Positions 12,101 through 21,937 of a stretch of 64,000 bases of DNA are shown here, one piece after another; positions within the stretch are counted from its first letter, which is position 1, and the number at the start of each line of letters is the position of its first letter. The stretch is from Lepidodermella squamata. Lineage: Eukaryota > Gastrotricha. The notes beneath the pieces were generated by a model. That model searched no databases. It was not told the DNA's origin and saw only the letters and a program-made list of their open reading frames with translations. The stretch covers positions 930,001 through 994,000 of the forward strand of contig JBLDXI010000017.1 in assembly GCA_047495785.1 (NCBI GenBank), written 5' to 3'. The translations under genes were made by a program, and so were the position numbers.

Positions 12101-12925
12101 TTACTCACGCTTCAAACTTTCAAAAGAACATTTGTAAGTCACATTTTTGGATTATTTTCGGCAAAAAAACGCAGAATTTTCGCAGCTTTTTCAACGAGAT
12201 ATCGAGTGGAAATTCGTGCGAACTGAATTGCGGCTGAAATACTACGGCGATTTCAACGCGCTAGCCTCGCCTTTCAATGTACTGGAATACACTCACGATG
12301 GCATTCGGTGGCTATATGAAAGACGGTGGAAGCAGGCTGAAATCCGTCCAATTCGCGTGGTTAGCCTACAAAATCATTTTTTATCTTAGCTATCCTTATT
12401 GTTTCAGGCAACGGTCACCTCGATTGATGTGCCAAACGTTTGGTGGTCATCTGAACTCGGGAAATGGCAGCATTGGCAGTCTTGGATTCCGAAAGGAGCG
12501 GCTGGGAAAGAATATTACGTGAGTTTCATGCTCCAGATTTCAAAATTAATCTTGAAATTATCTGATTTCAGCAAACCTGTCAGCTTTTAGTCGAGCGGTA
12601 TTTGCATCGCAATGAGAAAATAGCTGCAACTACTGGCGAGAGGACAACAGAAATGTTGGAGAAGATTGAGCGAAAGCTGTTTGTCTACCGACGTGAATTA
12701 CGCCGCATCACTACTGTTCTCGCGACTGAATTGGCGAAAAATACGGCGAAAATCAATGCCGAGTGCGATCGCATTGAGCAGAAGGACGAGGAGAAAACCA
12801 GCAATTCGTCGCCGGGTTTGCTCGCCCCGGAATACAACGCTCAGCCGTCAACTAGCCAGGCTACGTCGAACAGCAATGATGATAAAAAGGTTTACACTCT
12901 GCAACTGGAAAATTCTGAGAATTGA
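9174..12925 (+). CDS. TRPC-family cation channel subunit, divergent at S6/TRP box
   Basis: Thirteen exons: 9174-9259, 9471-10118, 10173-10299, 10399-10581, 10630-10815, 10868-11275, 11329-11455, 11507-11783, 11834-11962, 12013-12133, 12186-12359, 12408-12518, 12572-12925 (976 aa). Most introns are 48-54 bases. The N-terminus has ankyrin-type repeats (IADSNGRCPLQAAVEDH) and the TRPC zinc site HHYNCTCVDC at about residues 221-230. Six membrane segments follow. The pore helix and filter region TLFATLFGIDSD (about 688-699) matches the TRPC LFWSLFG block. After S6, RDIEWKFVRTELRLKYYGD is the conserved TRPC post-TRP-box segment, and the C-terminus carries charged helical sequence. The usual NMLIAMMNNSYQ at the end of S6 is replaced by NLLKLLTLQTFKRTF. 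The length fits the family (800-1000 aa). It should be a receptor-operated or sensory cation channel. Confidence 0.9.
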
Positions 12926-13548
12926 CCGAATTTCATAATTTCTAATAGAAAAACAGTATTGACTAAAATTCCACCGATACCTAATGAAGAAATGTCTGTA
13001 ATATAACATACTGCAATGTGTCTCATAAGTAACGCAACCGATAAGAAATTACCAGCAAAAACTGATCAGAAAGTCTTAAATAAGAGGCGGTCAGTTATTC
13101 TTGAAACCCTAAATTACCATGAATATTGAAAAAAATCGGAAAATGTGGTATCACCAAAAAATACCGAAAATTACCAAACCATTTACCATCGGGTATTTCC
13201 GTTAATTCCATAATTTGGTGGCTCCAAATCGGAGAATTGTCAGTAAAAATTCAAAGAATATAAAAAATAGTTGCGGAACTTGGGTGACACATTGTAACTT
13301 CATATCGTCACCCTTTTGTATTTTTTAATTTTACACCGTATTTTCTTCTGACACAAAGGCCAACAAAATTGTTCAAAAACAACAAGTTTATATAAATAAA
13401 TGATTTTATTCGAAATAAACGTTATTTGGAATTAAATTAAGGGTTTTTTGGTGATTTGGGAAAAATTATTTAGGGGGATTTTTAAATTCAATCATTTAGT
13501 TATTGAAATTAAGCAGGAAACATTGTTATCTTTTATCTTTTTATCTTG
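12926..13548. other. 3' flanks of convergent TRPC and LGIC-A genes
   Basis: This 620-base AT-rich gap separates two convergent stop codons. Several AATAAA-like hexamers lie on both strands around 13395-13450. No gene is seen. Confidence 0.4.
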
Positions 13549-16500
13549 TTAAACTTCGTAAGCATCTCCATGGGACATGTCATGCATTTCGGGTAGGGCG
13601 ATGAACAGCAAAATGGGTACAATAACATTCCACACGCCATTCACGTACATGATACTTTTATCCAGCGCAACACAGTACATTAACCAGCGGCGCTTCAATT
13701 CGTTTTCGTCCGCCTCGTTGCTGCACGCGTTTGACCCTGAGTGCCAGATAGAATGTCGTTTTCTGCCGTTTTTACCGCGTTTTGACCGCGAATTGTGATC
13801 AAACGGGTTGTCGTAGTGGCCTGTGGTGATTTTGTGGAAAATCGACGATTCATCCTCGTCGTGATTTCGACGGTTGTTGTTGTATTTTCCGCTGAAATAT
13901 GACTTCGTGCTCGAATGCCGCCGGCTTTTGTTATAAGCTCGGCTGATGCGTTTGCTAACTCGGCGCAGCAATCCTTCGTGATGGCTGTTCTCGTCGCTGA
14001 CAGGCGGGTCAGGGCAGAAACCTTTGAAATCAGGTGGAGCTACAGCTCCATAAGCCGACGGCGTTTTGCAAGAGCTGCAATGCCGCAGGGGTGACACGTA
14101 GCTAGGATGTTCAGGCTTGTTCAGATCATGAGTGAAGCTGTAGTATTTATGCTGTAAATATGGGAAATTGAGAAAATGAAAATTTAATTTTTTCATTTCT
14201 TTCATATGTATTTTTGAAAAATTTTAATTTAATTTTTGAAATTTTAATCAATTTTTTAATTTTAATTGAAATATTTTATTATTCATTATTCATAATTTTT
14301 TTGAAATTTGCAGCACTAAAATTAGGTTCAAGAATTCGCTAATCGAGGTTCAAGCACTAAATTCCCGATTTTTGGCGATTTCAAATTTTTCCTTTCTTGA
14401 CTGATATTGATGCACCCCATGACCCTAGGGCTAGTAATTTCAGCTGCCTTGCATCCTTAGGTATAAAGGAAAGGATTAAAAGTTGGTTTTCAATACTGAT
14501 GATATCGAAAAAATCACTGATTTGAAAAATCGATACTTGGAATCGATATTCAAAGGAGAACTAGAAACTCGAGAAACCTGGTGTGAGCCTCACATTAGAC
14601 CTTGAACCCTTAATTTAACCTCCTGAAACCAATTACTTACGCTGCCAATTATCCCGCCATTGCCGTGAACCCTGCCAAAAAACGGATCGACGAGGTCGTC
14701 ATGGTTCGGCGGAGCCGCGTAGTCGAAAAACGTCTCACCGTTGACCTGAATCAGCGGCCGTCCGCAATAATCCGGGTTCGGTTGCCAGACAAGATTCGGC
14801 TCACAGTCACCCTCCTCATCATCACCGCCGTAGTTATTTTGAATAAGACCCTCCGCATCGTTGAGCGCCTCCTCCTCGCTCGACCCTTCGCCGAAATTAT
14901 GCCGCAGAATCATCGAACTAGGATTCTCACTGCTGTTGAGTAACGACGAAGATTCAGACCAGTTGTCATTAGGGTGGTTCGCATAGGGCGATGAGAATTC
15001 GTGTTCCTTAGTCATTCTTATCTTGAACCGCCGTTTCGCCTCAATTCCATCATCATTCGCCGATCTAGTTCGCTCTTTAAGGTAGTAGCCCATGCTCACT
15101 TGACTCAACTCGCTTTTTCTTTTCGATGACCTATGTCTGTCTCCCGATCCTTTGAAATGTGGGTTAATTTCGCCATACATGACTGATTCTACGTCGCCCT
15201 TCGACCCAGGCCAGACTATGTTGAAAAACGCAATGAACATTGAGGCGACTGATGGCTCGCATTTCGGGTAACGCAGTACTGTATACAGCATGACGAAGGT
15301 AATTAGGAGGGCGCCGACCAGGTTCACGCTCATTATTGTCATGTAGATCTGGAGTAGGGACATTGTGTCGCTCGACTTCGGAATGTGCGACGCGATACCG
15401 GCGTGCGTGACTGAAGTACCGATGAATAGGGCGGTTAACATGGCCATTCGACCAGGGTGTTCCACTGGTAAGGTATGGCTCAGGGTCTGTAGGGCCGCTA
15501 AGAGGAGTTGCGGAAATATAAAATACCTAAAAATAAGCAAACAATTTTTTTTCAAATTTCGAATTTTTTTTATGATTTACATAAAGTAGAAAGCTGGTTT
15601 GCGCCGAAGTCGGAAAACAACTGTTAAGCTGGAGAAATTTTTCCCATCGTAATTGACCACGTCAGTTTCGACCCGGTAGCTTTTCAGGGACCATTGGAAG
15701 TTGTCGTAGTACTCTTTTACGTCGATGGCTTCGTCGCCCGGGTACAAATAAACGACCAGGTACTTGGTCGGGTAAATCCACGACTCGAAGCGAACCTCGC
15801 AGTTTTGCCAATCGAACTTGAACAGGGAAAAAAAATCTGAAAAATCGGAAATTTAATCGAAAAAATACCGGAAAATATGTGATGATCAGATTGCACCGGG
15901 TGGCTAATCGGCCTGATGGGAAGAATCCGACCTCGCCTCGGAAGCTGACGCCGATATTTGTCATTTTTCTTGTCAAAGCGTGTGGCTCAGGCGAGTTGAC
16001 AATAGCCTGTAAAAATGGATAAAATTTCGGAAAATTCGGATGATTTTGACGATTTTTACTATGTCTGGTAGCCATATTGATTGGCTACCCAGGGCTAGCC
16101 AAGACAGGTTACCGTATTCTTCCGGATCCCAGCGTAGATACTCATCGACCCAGAACATTTTCACGCAAGCTGACATCACCATAGTTTGGTCACGCTCTAT
16201 TAGGTCTTCAATCATCATGACACACATTCCGACTGAAAATATTTTGAAATTTTCCAAAATTTAAAATATTTTAAAATCTTCAACCTTTTACCACAACTGG
16301 GTCTAAATGATCGCGAACCGGTCGAACGTGTTTCGAGTAGTTGCTTTTGAGGAGTAAATGCGAATAGAGCCGATACTCATCCGATGTGTAAACAGACGGC
16401 CGAAATGGCCTATCATCGCGCTGCTTATCTGCCGCGAAATCTTCGAAATCAGGTGGTAAAGGCTGCCCGGTATAGCCGTCACCCGGGCGCCGGGTGACGC

Positions 16501-16741
16501 TGGCGTCATAGTCTTCGTCGTTCGGAGCCAAATCAACTTCCTGCCAGGGGGTCGTGCTGTAACCGGGTGATCTAGGCGCCTTATTCATGCGTAGTGTCAA
16601 CTCATCAGCGATGGTTAGGGGGTTAATATAGCCAAAAATAACAAGCAAAAATATCATTTTTTGGAGATTTTCGAAAATTTGTCTCACTAAAAACGCACTC
16701 GGTGATGACAAAAAACTTGCGTGGCTATGCGAGGTGTTCAT
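13549..16741 (-). CDS. Cys-loop ligand-gated ion channel subunit, LGIC-A
   Basis: Six exons: 16741-16285, 16232-16060, 16006-15869, 15816-15581, 15526-14641, 14151-13549 (830 aa). A hydrophobic segment after Met-29 (MIFLLVIFGYINPL) fits a signal peptide, so translation may start there. The ligand domain has nicotinic-type motifs (WVDEYLRWDPEEYGNLSW, IWLPDI). The Cys-loop spans Cys-248 to Cys-262 with 13 residues between and YFPFDWQN inside. Loop C has no vicinal Cys pair, so it is not a classical alpha subunit. M1 begins MYFIFPQLLLAALQ. M2 follows HPGRM, where cation channels have GEK and anion channels PAR. M3 is LVGALLITFVMLYTVLRYP, then a very long cytoplasmic loop and M4 (WLMYCVALDKSIMYVNGVWNV). 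The ligand is unknown. It is the most diverged of the four paralogues, and M4 lacks the intron found in LGIC-D and -E. Confidence 0.85.
14498..14556 (+). repeat. Dispersed GATATCG repeat, copy 1
   Basis: A proximal part (TGATATCGAAAAAATCACTG, then ATCGATACTTGGAATCGATA) in the last intron of LGIC-A. Confidence 0.65.
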
Positions 16742-18449
16742 TTTTTGCAGCTCATTCGATTACGCATATTTTCATTGTATATATCGCACACCTTTCGCGT
16801 CTACTTTACGGCTACTTTTGATGTAATTTTGCGGCTGGTTTAACTCATCATCCAATATAGTTCGGCCTCGAGAAAATTTGCCGCTGATTTGCACCATACT
16901 GGATGAATCTGGGCTAATTCAGGCAAAAATAGCTAAAATCATTTTTTTTACAGAATTAGCGAGCACTCAATTTGCTCGTTTATTTATTTACTTCAAATTT
17001 TAATTAATTTCATTTGCGTCGAGTACGGGAATCAAACTGGTGGTCGATGGGGAAAAATTGGCCTCGAGAAAAAAAACCAAAAATTCCTGAAAAAAGATGA
17101 AAAAATTCCACTATCGAAACTAAGTGGACTTGAAACTCACAAGTTCAATTTATTGATTAAAATACATGAAAACTTTCTGGCTGAACTATTAAACGCATCT
17201 AGAAATTTGATCGGAATAACTGAAATTTGAGATGATTTTTCACTCCCACTGATTACGTTCGTAGTTTTTATTTTTCAGCGTTTGTATTATATTTCCAGTA
17301 ATTTCCATTGCGAGAATAAACTTTTTTGAAGTCGTTTCCGATTTCAAATGCTCACTTCAATTTTAGAAATATTTTATCGATTTTTCTCTCGAAACGGACG
17401 GTTGCAAATTTTGCTATTATTTCATGTATATATCTCGATTATTAATGAGCATTTTATTTTTGCAACTCTGAAAATATATCAGGCCGTGTCAGGTATCCGG
17501 CACAGTCGCGTCGTCCTTGCCGTCAATAAATGAGAGGTAGGTACTATACAGTGCGAGGCGCGCCGCGTCTTTTCACGAGTCGACGCTATGCAATAATATA
17601 AAAAGCAGGCCGTTATACAATGCACATGGCATAACGTAGGGGCACAGAGTTGTGTCTGCGCACCTTCATGTATAAAGCGAAGCCATTTGGCTATTCATCA
17701 TCGCTAGCGTTTAATGACCCAGCTTAGACAGAAACCGTTGCGAATTTCTAATTGAATTTGTTGTAAATTCTCTGTTATCGATAAGAGCTATGTGAATCAT
17801 GCTCAATTCGATGAATTTTTCATGAGGTAGCGATCTTTCTATTATATATATATAGCGATTTTCTACGATGTTTTTGTGATAGATTAATTGGTTGCACTAG
17901 AGGATTCGAGATTGTCTCTACACTTCTGGTGAATTTTGAAAAAATCCGAGTTTTTATTTAAATTATTCATGAAACTGTATGAGCATTTTTTGTCAAGTAC
18001 CGCAGGACAGATTTTTTATTTCAGGTTAAACCGCGTTGTTTATACGCAGAAGCGTGCGTCAACAAAACGGGATGGCAAGACATCACCGCGCGCGATGATG
18101 AGCAAACAGCTGCAATAATAATGATATGATTAATTTGGCCCACTTTGTGCGCCAAGAAATGAAAGTCGCCGCCGCCTATAATGCGCACTGCTTTTGTTAG
18201 TTTGTAGCTCATTATTATTTATATCGCATGTTGTGACTCATCCCAGCACAACCTGCCCGTCGATCATTGAAGTCACTTTTGACCCGATGAGCAGACAGCA
18301 TCTCTTCACCCGTGTCGGCTGTTTATTTGAGCTACCAGACCATAATAATCCGCCCGTAATAAATTGTATCTTCTATCATTTAGTTGTTTATTTTATGCCA
18401 AGCAAATGCCCCTGGAGAATTGGCGGCGGAATCGGCTAACAATTTTAAC
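16742..18449. other. Divergent intergenic region between LGIC-A and the glycosyltransferase
   Basis: The 1.7 kb of AT-rich DNA holds the upstream regions of two divergent genes. Short open frames (for example 17348-17533 and 18194-18439) have no recognisable product or coding bias. An AT stretch (ataatataaaaag) at about 17592-17604 resembles a TATA region, without a gene clearly attached. Confidence 0.4.
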
Positions 18450-20343
18450 ATGTTAAAATGCATGGTAATTTCTTCAGACGAATTATTTACGCCTTTTTCT
18501 CTTTGGTATATAATTTCCTGAATTGTCATTTTAATTCATAATTTTTTTGAAAAAATTCCAGGTAGCGATAGGACTTGTATTACACGCAGCAGTCAAGTAT
18601 GACCGCTATCCCTTCGGTATTGGAGGGCGTAATTACCGCCTAGCTAGGTCGAGCAGCCAGTTACCAAACGGTGAAACACCCGATGAAATTGTTGGCGGTC
18701 TCTACGATGCCGGTTCAGAATATTCCGATACTAGGCCATCTCGCGACCGATCGACAGACCAGTTCTGCTTAGACGGCGCGCCCCTGCCACCGCGGCCGAA
18801 ACCGACAACTACCGCCAGGTGGAATGTATCGACGACGACCACGGCGATTTATCGAATTTTAAATGCGAATGATTCGATATTAGGCCCGAATTTAGATTTA
18901 GTTGCGGATGCAATTAAGGCGAAATACAGTGATTTGTTGCAATCGACGTTGAATAATCGATCGCCTGACGGGGAGAATGACTCATGCAAGCCGAAAATCA
19001 TCGAGTATCGCTGCATTGGAAATTACAGATCAACTTGTGGAGGTGAGTTGGAAAAAATTCAATTTTTCATTTTTTTTATAATAAAAATAAAATTAATAAA
19101 AAAAATTGAAAAATTGAAAAATTAATAAAGAAAGGATAATTGCAATTTTCTTTCAAAAATTCAAAAAATTCAAAAATTATTGTGATTCATATTTTGCTTT
19201 TTTCCAATTATTTATTTATTTTTTATTTTTTGTAGGTCTTGGTGATCGATTGCGAGGCTTAGCTGCTACATTTATGATCGCCCTGTTGACAAATTCAGTA
19301 TTTTCCCTGAATTGGGACAACCCGGTCAGTCTCGAGGCTTACTACGAACCGCCTTTTTTATCCCGGAAATTGCTGGTCGAACAATTATTTCCTAAATATC
19401 CGTCCGAAGTCGTCATCAGATCGATAGACGAGGAAGAAGGTGATTAAATTTTAATTGCAAAATTTTTTCAAAATTTTTCAAAATTTTTCTAGATATTGTG
19501 TACCTTCTCAGTGATATTGCCAGAATGCGGAAAATCATGAAAGATTACGACGTGATAGCTTTCGAAATCAACTCATTAGTACCCCTTCAAGTTCTACTAT
19601 CCCATCCTTACTATCGATCGATAGCCGATTACTACGAAATCACAAATTTTTCGTACTCTGAATTATTTTCCATCGTCCTGCGAATTCTACTTCCTCAGTT
19701 CACTAAATTAATGTCAACGGCATTAACGCCTCATTTTTCGAGCCTGAAATCACCGCAATACGACGCTAGGTTCGGCTTGCAAATCCGGCTAGGCTCGCAA
19801 GAATGGGCGGAGTCGAAACGGGTGAAAAATTCGCAGATTCGCTGCTTTGTCGACGAAGTTCGAAACATAACCGAGGCGAATAATTACCAAAGTCTACTCA
19901 TTTTTGTGACTTCTGACTCGGCCGATGCATTGCGGCAGGTTGAAGCCGCAGCTTCGGAATCGTTCCGCGGCCGAAATGTCGCCGTTAAGGTGACTACGGC
20001 CGATGACGTGGCGCAGATAACACACATTGACCGGACGAAATTCGGCGGCGATGATGATGATAATAGCCGGCAAGCTTTGCGGACGTTCGCCGATTGGGCG
20101 ATACTATCCGCGCCGGAGATGGACCATTTGATTATTAGCCGGTCGAGTTTTGGCGAAACTGCCAGCCTGCTGCGGTTGGCCGCGAAATCGACGCGGCGAT
20201 TGGCGCATAATGTGACCGATTCGTGCTTTTTCACCGACTACGTCATGACTTCAGTTTGGATGGAATCGTCCACTGGTTCCTACTTAAAATCAATTCAATT
20301 TGTGCCACTTATGTTGATCGTCACCATTTTTTACTGTTTTTGA
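18450..20343 (+). CDS. GLGDRLRG-type glycosyltransferase, fucosyltransferase-like
   Basis: Exons 18450-18464 (five codons, MLKCM), 18562-19042, 19236-19439 and 19493-20343 give 516 aa. The tiny first exon is inferred. It keeps frame and makes an N-terminal hydrophobic anchor MLKCMVAIGLVLHAAV, as expected for a type II Golgi enzyme, but another upstream exon is possible. CGGLGDRLRGLAATF (start of exon 3) followed by ALLTNSVFSLNWDNP is the nucleotide-sugar-binding signature of fucosyltransferase-like GT families. Near the C-terminus FADWAILSAPEMDHLIISRS and SSFGETASLL match the conserved end of those enzymes. FGLQIRLGSQEW sits where the GDP-binding Arg loop is expected. Cys residues (DSCFF, RCF) fit a luminal enzyme. 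The acceptor substrate cannot be told. The gene lies alone on the plus strand within the receptor cluster. Confidence 0.75.
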
Positions 20344-20589
20344 GATCGGTTGTGAGTGAATCGAATAAATCCAAAGAATTTTTCAGTTTTTTCTGTTTTT
20401 TTGTTGTTGGGAAAGCAATTTTATGGATACTCAACCTGATAAGCGCGCGTGAAATAATTTCGATTGGAAATATAGGTCATCCGCGAAGTTGTACAGGTCA
20501 AAGCAAAAAATCGGTTTTTCATTGAAATTTCTGCTAAAATAAATTTGACATCAGCGAAAAATTCGGCCAAGTGTACACCTTAAGTGTAG

Positions 20590-21021
20590 GGTACAATCAG
20601 AGCTTTGGATTTGATTTGATTTGATTTACGGCTTAAATCACGGACCTCCTTCAATCAATCAAAATCAATCATTGTCCCAATTCTCCAGTACTAAATCAAT
20701 CAAATCAAATCATTGACACCCATAAATCACAATGAATCGCGAAACTTCGGGATTTTCAGGAATCTGGGGGCTTCGAAATTCAAGAAATGAATAAAATAAC
20801 GCGAATTTGGAATCACCTTTCCTTTCTAAAGCAAATTTTCATCAAAAAGGGTGGGAGATCTTATCGCGGTATCAAGTTTTTCGATTGCATCGCCAAGGCT
20901 AAATCAAAATCAATCAAATCAAAATGCTTCCCCGCGTAAATCAACCATTTCAAATCTAAATCAGTGAAAATAGGGTCTAAATCAATTCAAATCAAATCAA
21001 ATCCAAAGCACTGGGTACAAT
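20590..21021. mobile_element. hAT-like non-autonomous element (MITE) with 8-bp target duplication
   Basis: The element 20598-21013 (416 bp) starts CAGAGCTTTGGATTTGATTT and ends with the inverted sequence ...AAATCCAAAGCACTG. It is flanked on both sides by GGTACAAT (20590-20597 and 21014-21021), an exact 8-base direct repeat. CAG...CTG ends and an 8-bp duplication are the marks of hAT transposons. The interior is rich in ATTTG/CAAAT arrays and has no ORF, so it is non-autonomous. Confidence 0.85.
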
Positions 21022-21109
21022 ACTACAATTTCCCAAACTATGGTTTCTTTCGAGTATTTCCTATAGGATCTGAATTGTTTGTATTATTCTGCTTGACCGG
21101 TGGATCTAA

Positions 21110-21235
21110 CTATTAAGCGTATTTTGCGCCATCTGTAGTCAGTTTACCAGCCTTCATAGCTGATATCGATTTCTGGTATCGGCTTTAGAAATCAGTGATT
21201 TTTCCGATATCCGCGATCTTGGATGCCAACATTTT
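21110..21235 (-). repeat. Dispersed GATATCG repeat, copy 2
   Basis: This copy is in reverse orientation and includes AAATCAGTGATTTTTCCGATATC and the block that reads, on the minus strand, TAAACTGACTACAGATGGCGCAAAATACGC. It belongs to the same family as the copies at 30443, 32940, 34627, 41746, 45212 and 47153. Confidence 0.7.
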
Positions 21236-21937
21236 GGAAATGTTTCCAACTACACGCTGACTTCAACATTCGGGGTCACTTTTAAATGGAGCGATTTTGG
21301 CATAGCAAATCTCCAAGTTAGCAAGGCAAAGGTACTTCGAGTGGGATACCATTGAGCTTTCCATTGAGTCATCAAAATTCTGCCGAAAATCGAAATTTTC
21401 CCCAAAAGTTGTCCGGCCTGTAATATCAGGTAATGAAACGGGTCGATAATTTTTATTGTAGGCATCTAGGTTCTCTGCGTCGCAGGTTTTCGAACGGTAA
21501 TACCCCACTCAAGGGGTTTGGTGCCAGGATACAGGTCCAGTAATGGAACTTTAATTTTCCGAATCCACTCGAATCGATTTTTTTCCGGTTCGTTTCCGCC
21601 TCTTACAGGTGATTGGGTCGAAATTAATGATTATTTCACAACATGCAGTTGATAAGCTTCTCAAGTTTATTACGAAATTCAGCAAATTTTTTGCAAAAAA
21701 GGTCAAGGCAATTACAAAGGTAGCTCAAATAAATACAGAAAAAATGGATGAATTAAACCAAAAAAGGATAATGAAATTTATAAGAAATAACAGTCTATCA
21801 TTTATTTTTCTAATAAAATAAAAAATAAATCGGAGTGCTGTAGCATTATATACTCACCGCTAAATCGAGATCTATTTTAGTTATACACAGCTTCTCTATC
21901 ACCGATTTTTTTGTCGTAATAAAATAAAAATAATGTC

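Larger units (their letters stand above)
20344..21937. other. Convergent intergenic region, 3' ends of the glycosyltransferase and LGIC-B
   Basis: Besides the hAT-like element and one minus-oriented copy of the dispersed GATATCG repeat (about 21110-21235), no gene is supported. Open frames at 21250-21508 (-) and 21609-21821 (+) lack any recognisable sequence. Confidence 0.4.

Noticed and set aside
20630-21000. A simple (AAATC)n microsatellite
   Set aside because: The arrays lie within inverted ends and an exact 8-bp duplication, so they belong to the hAT-like MITE.
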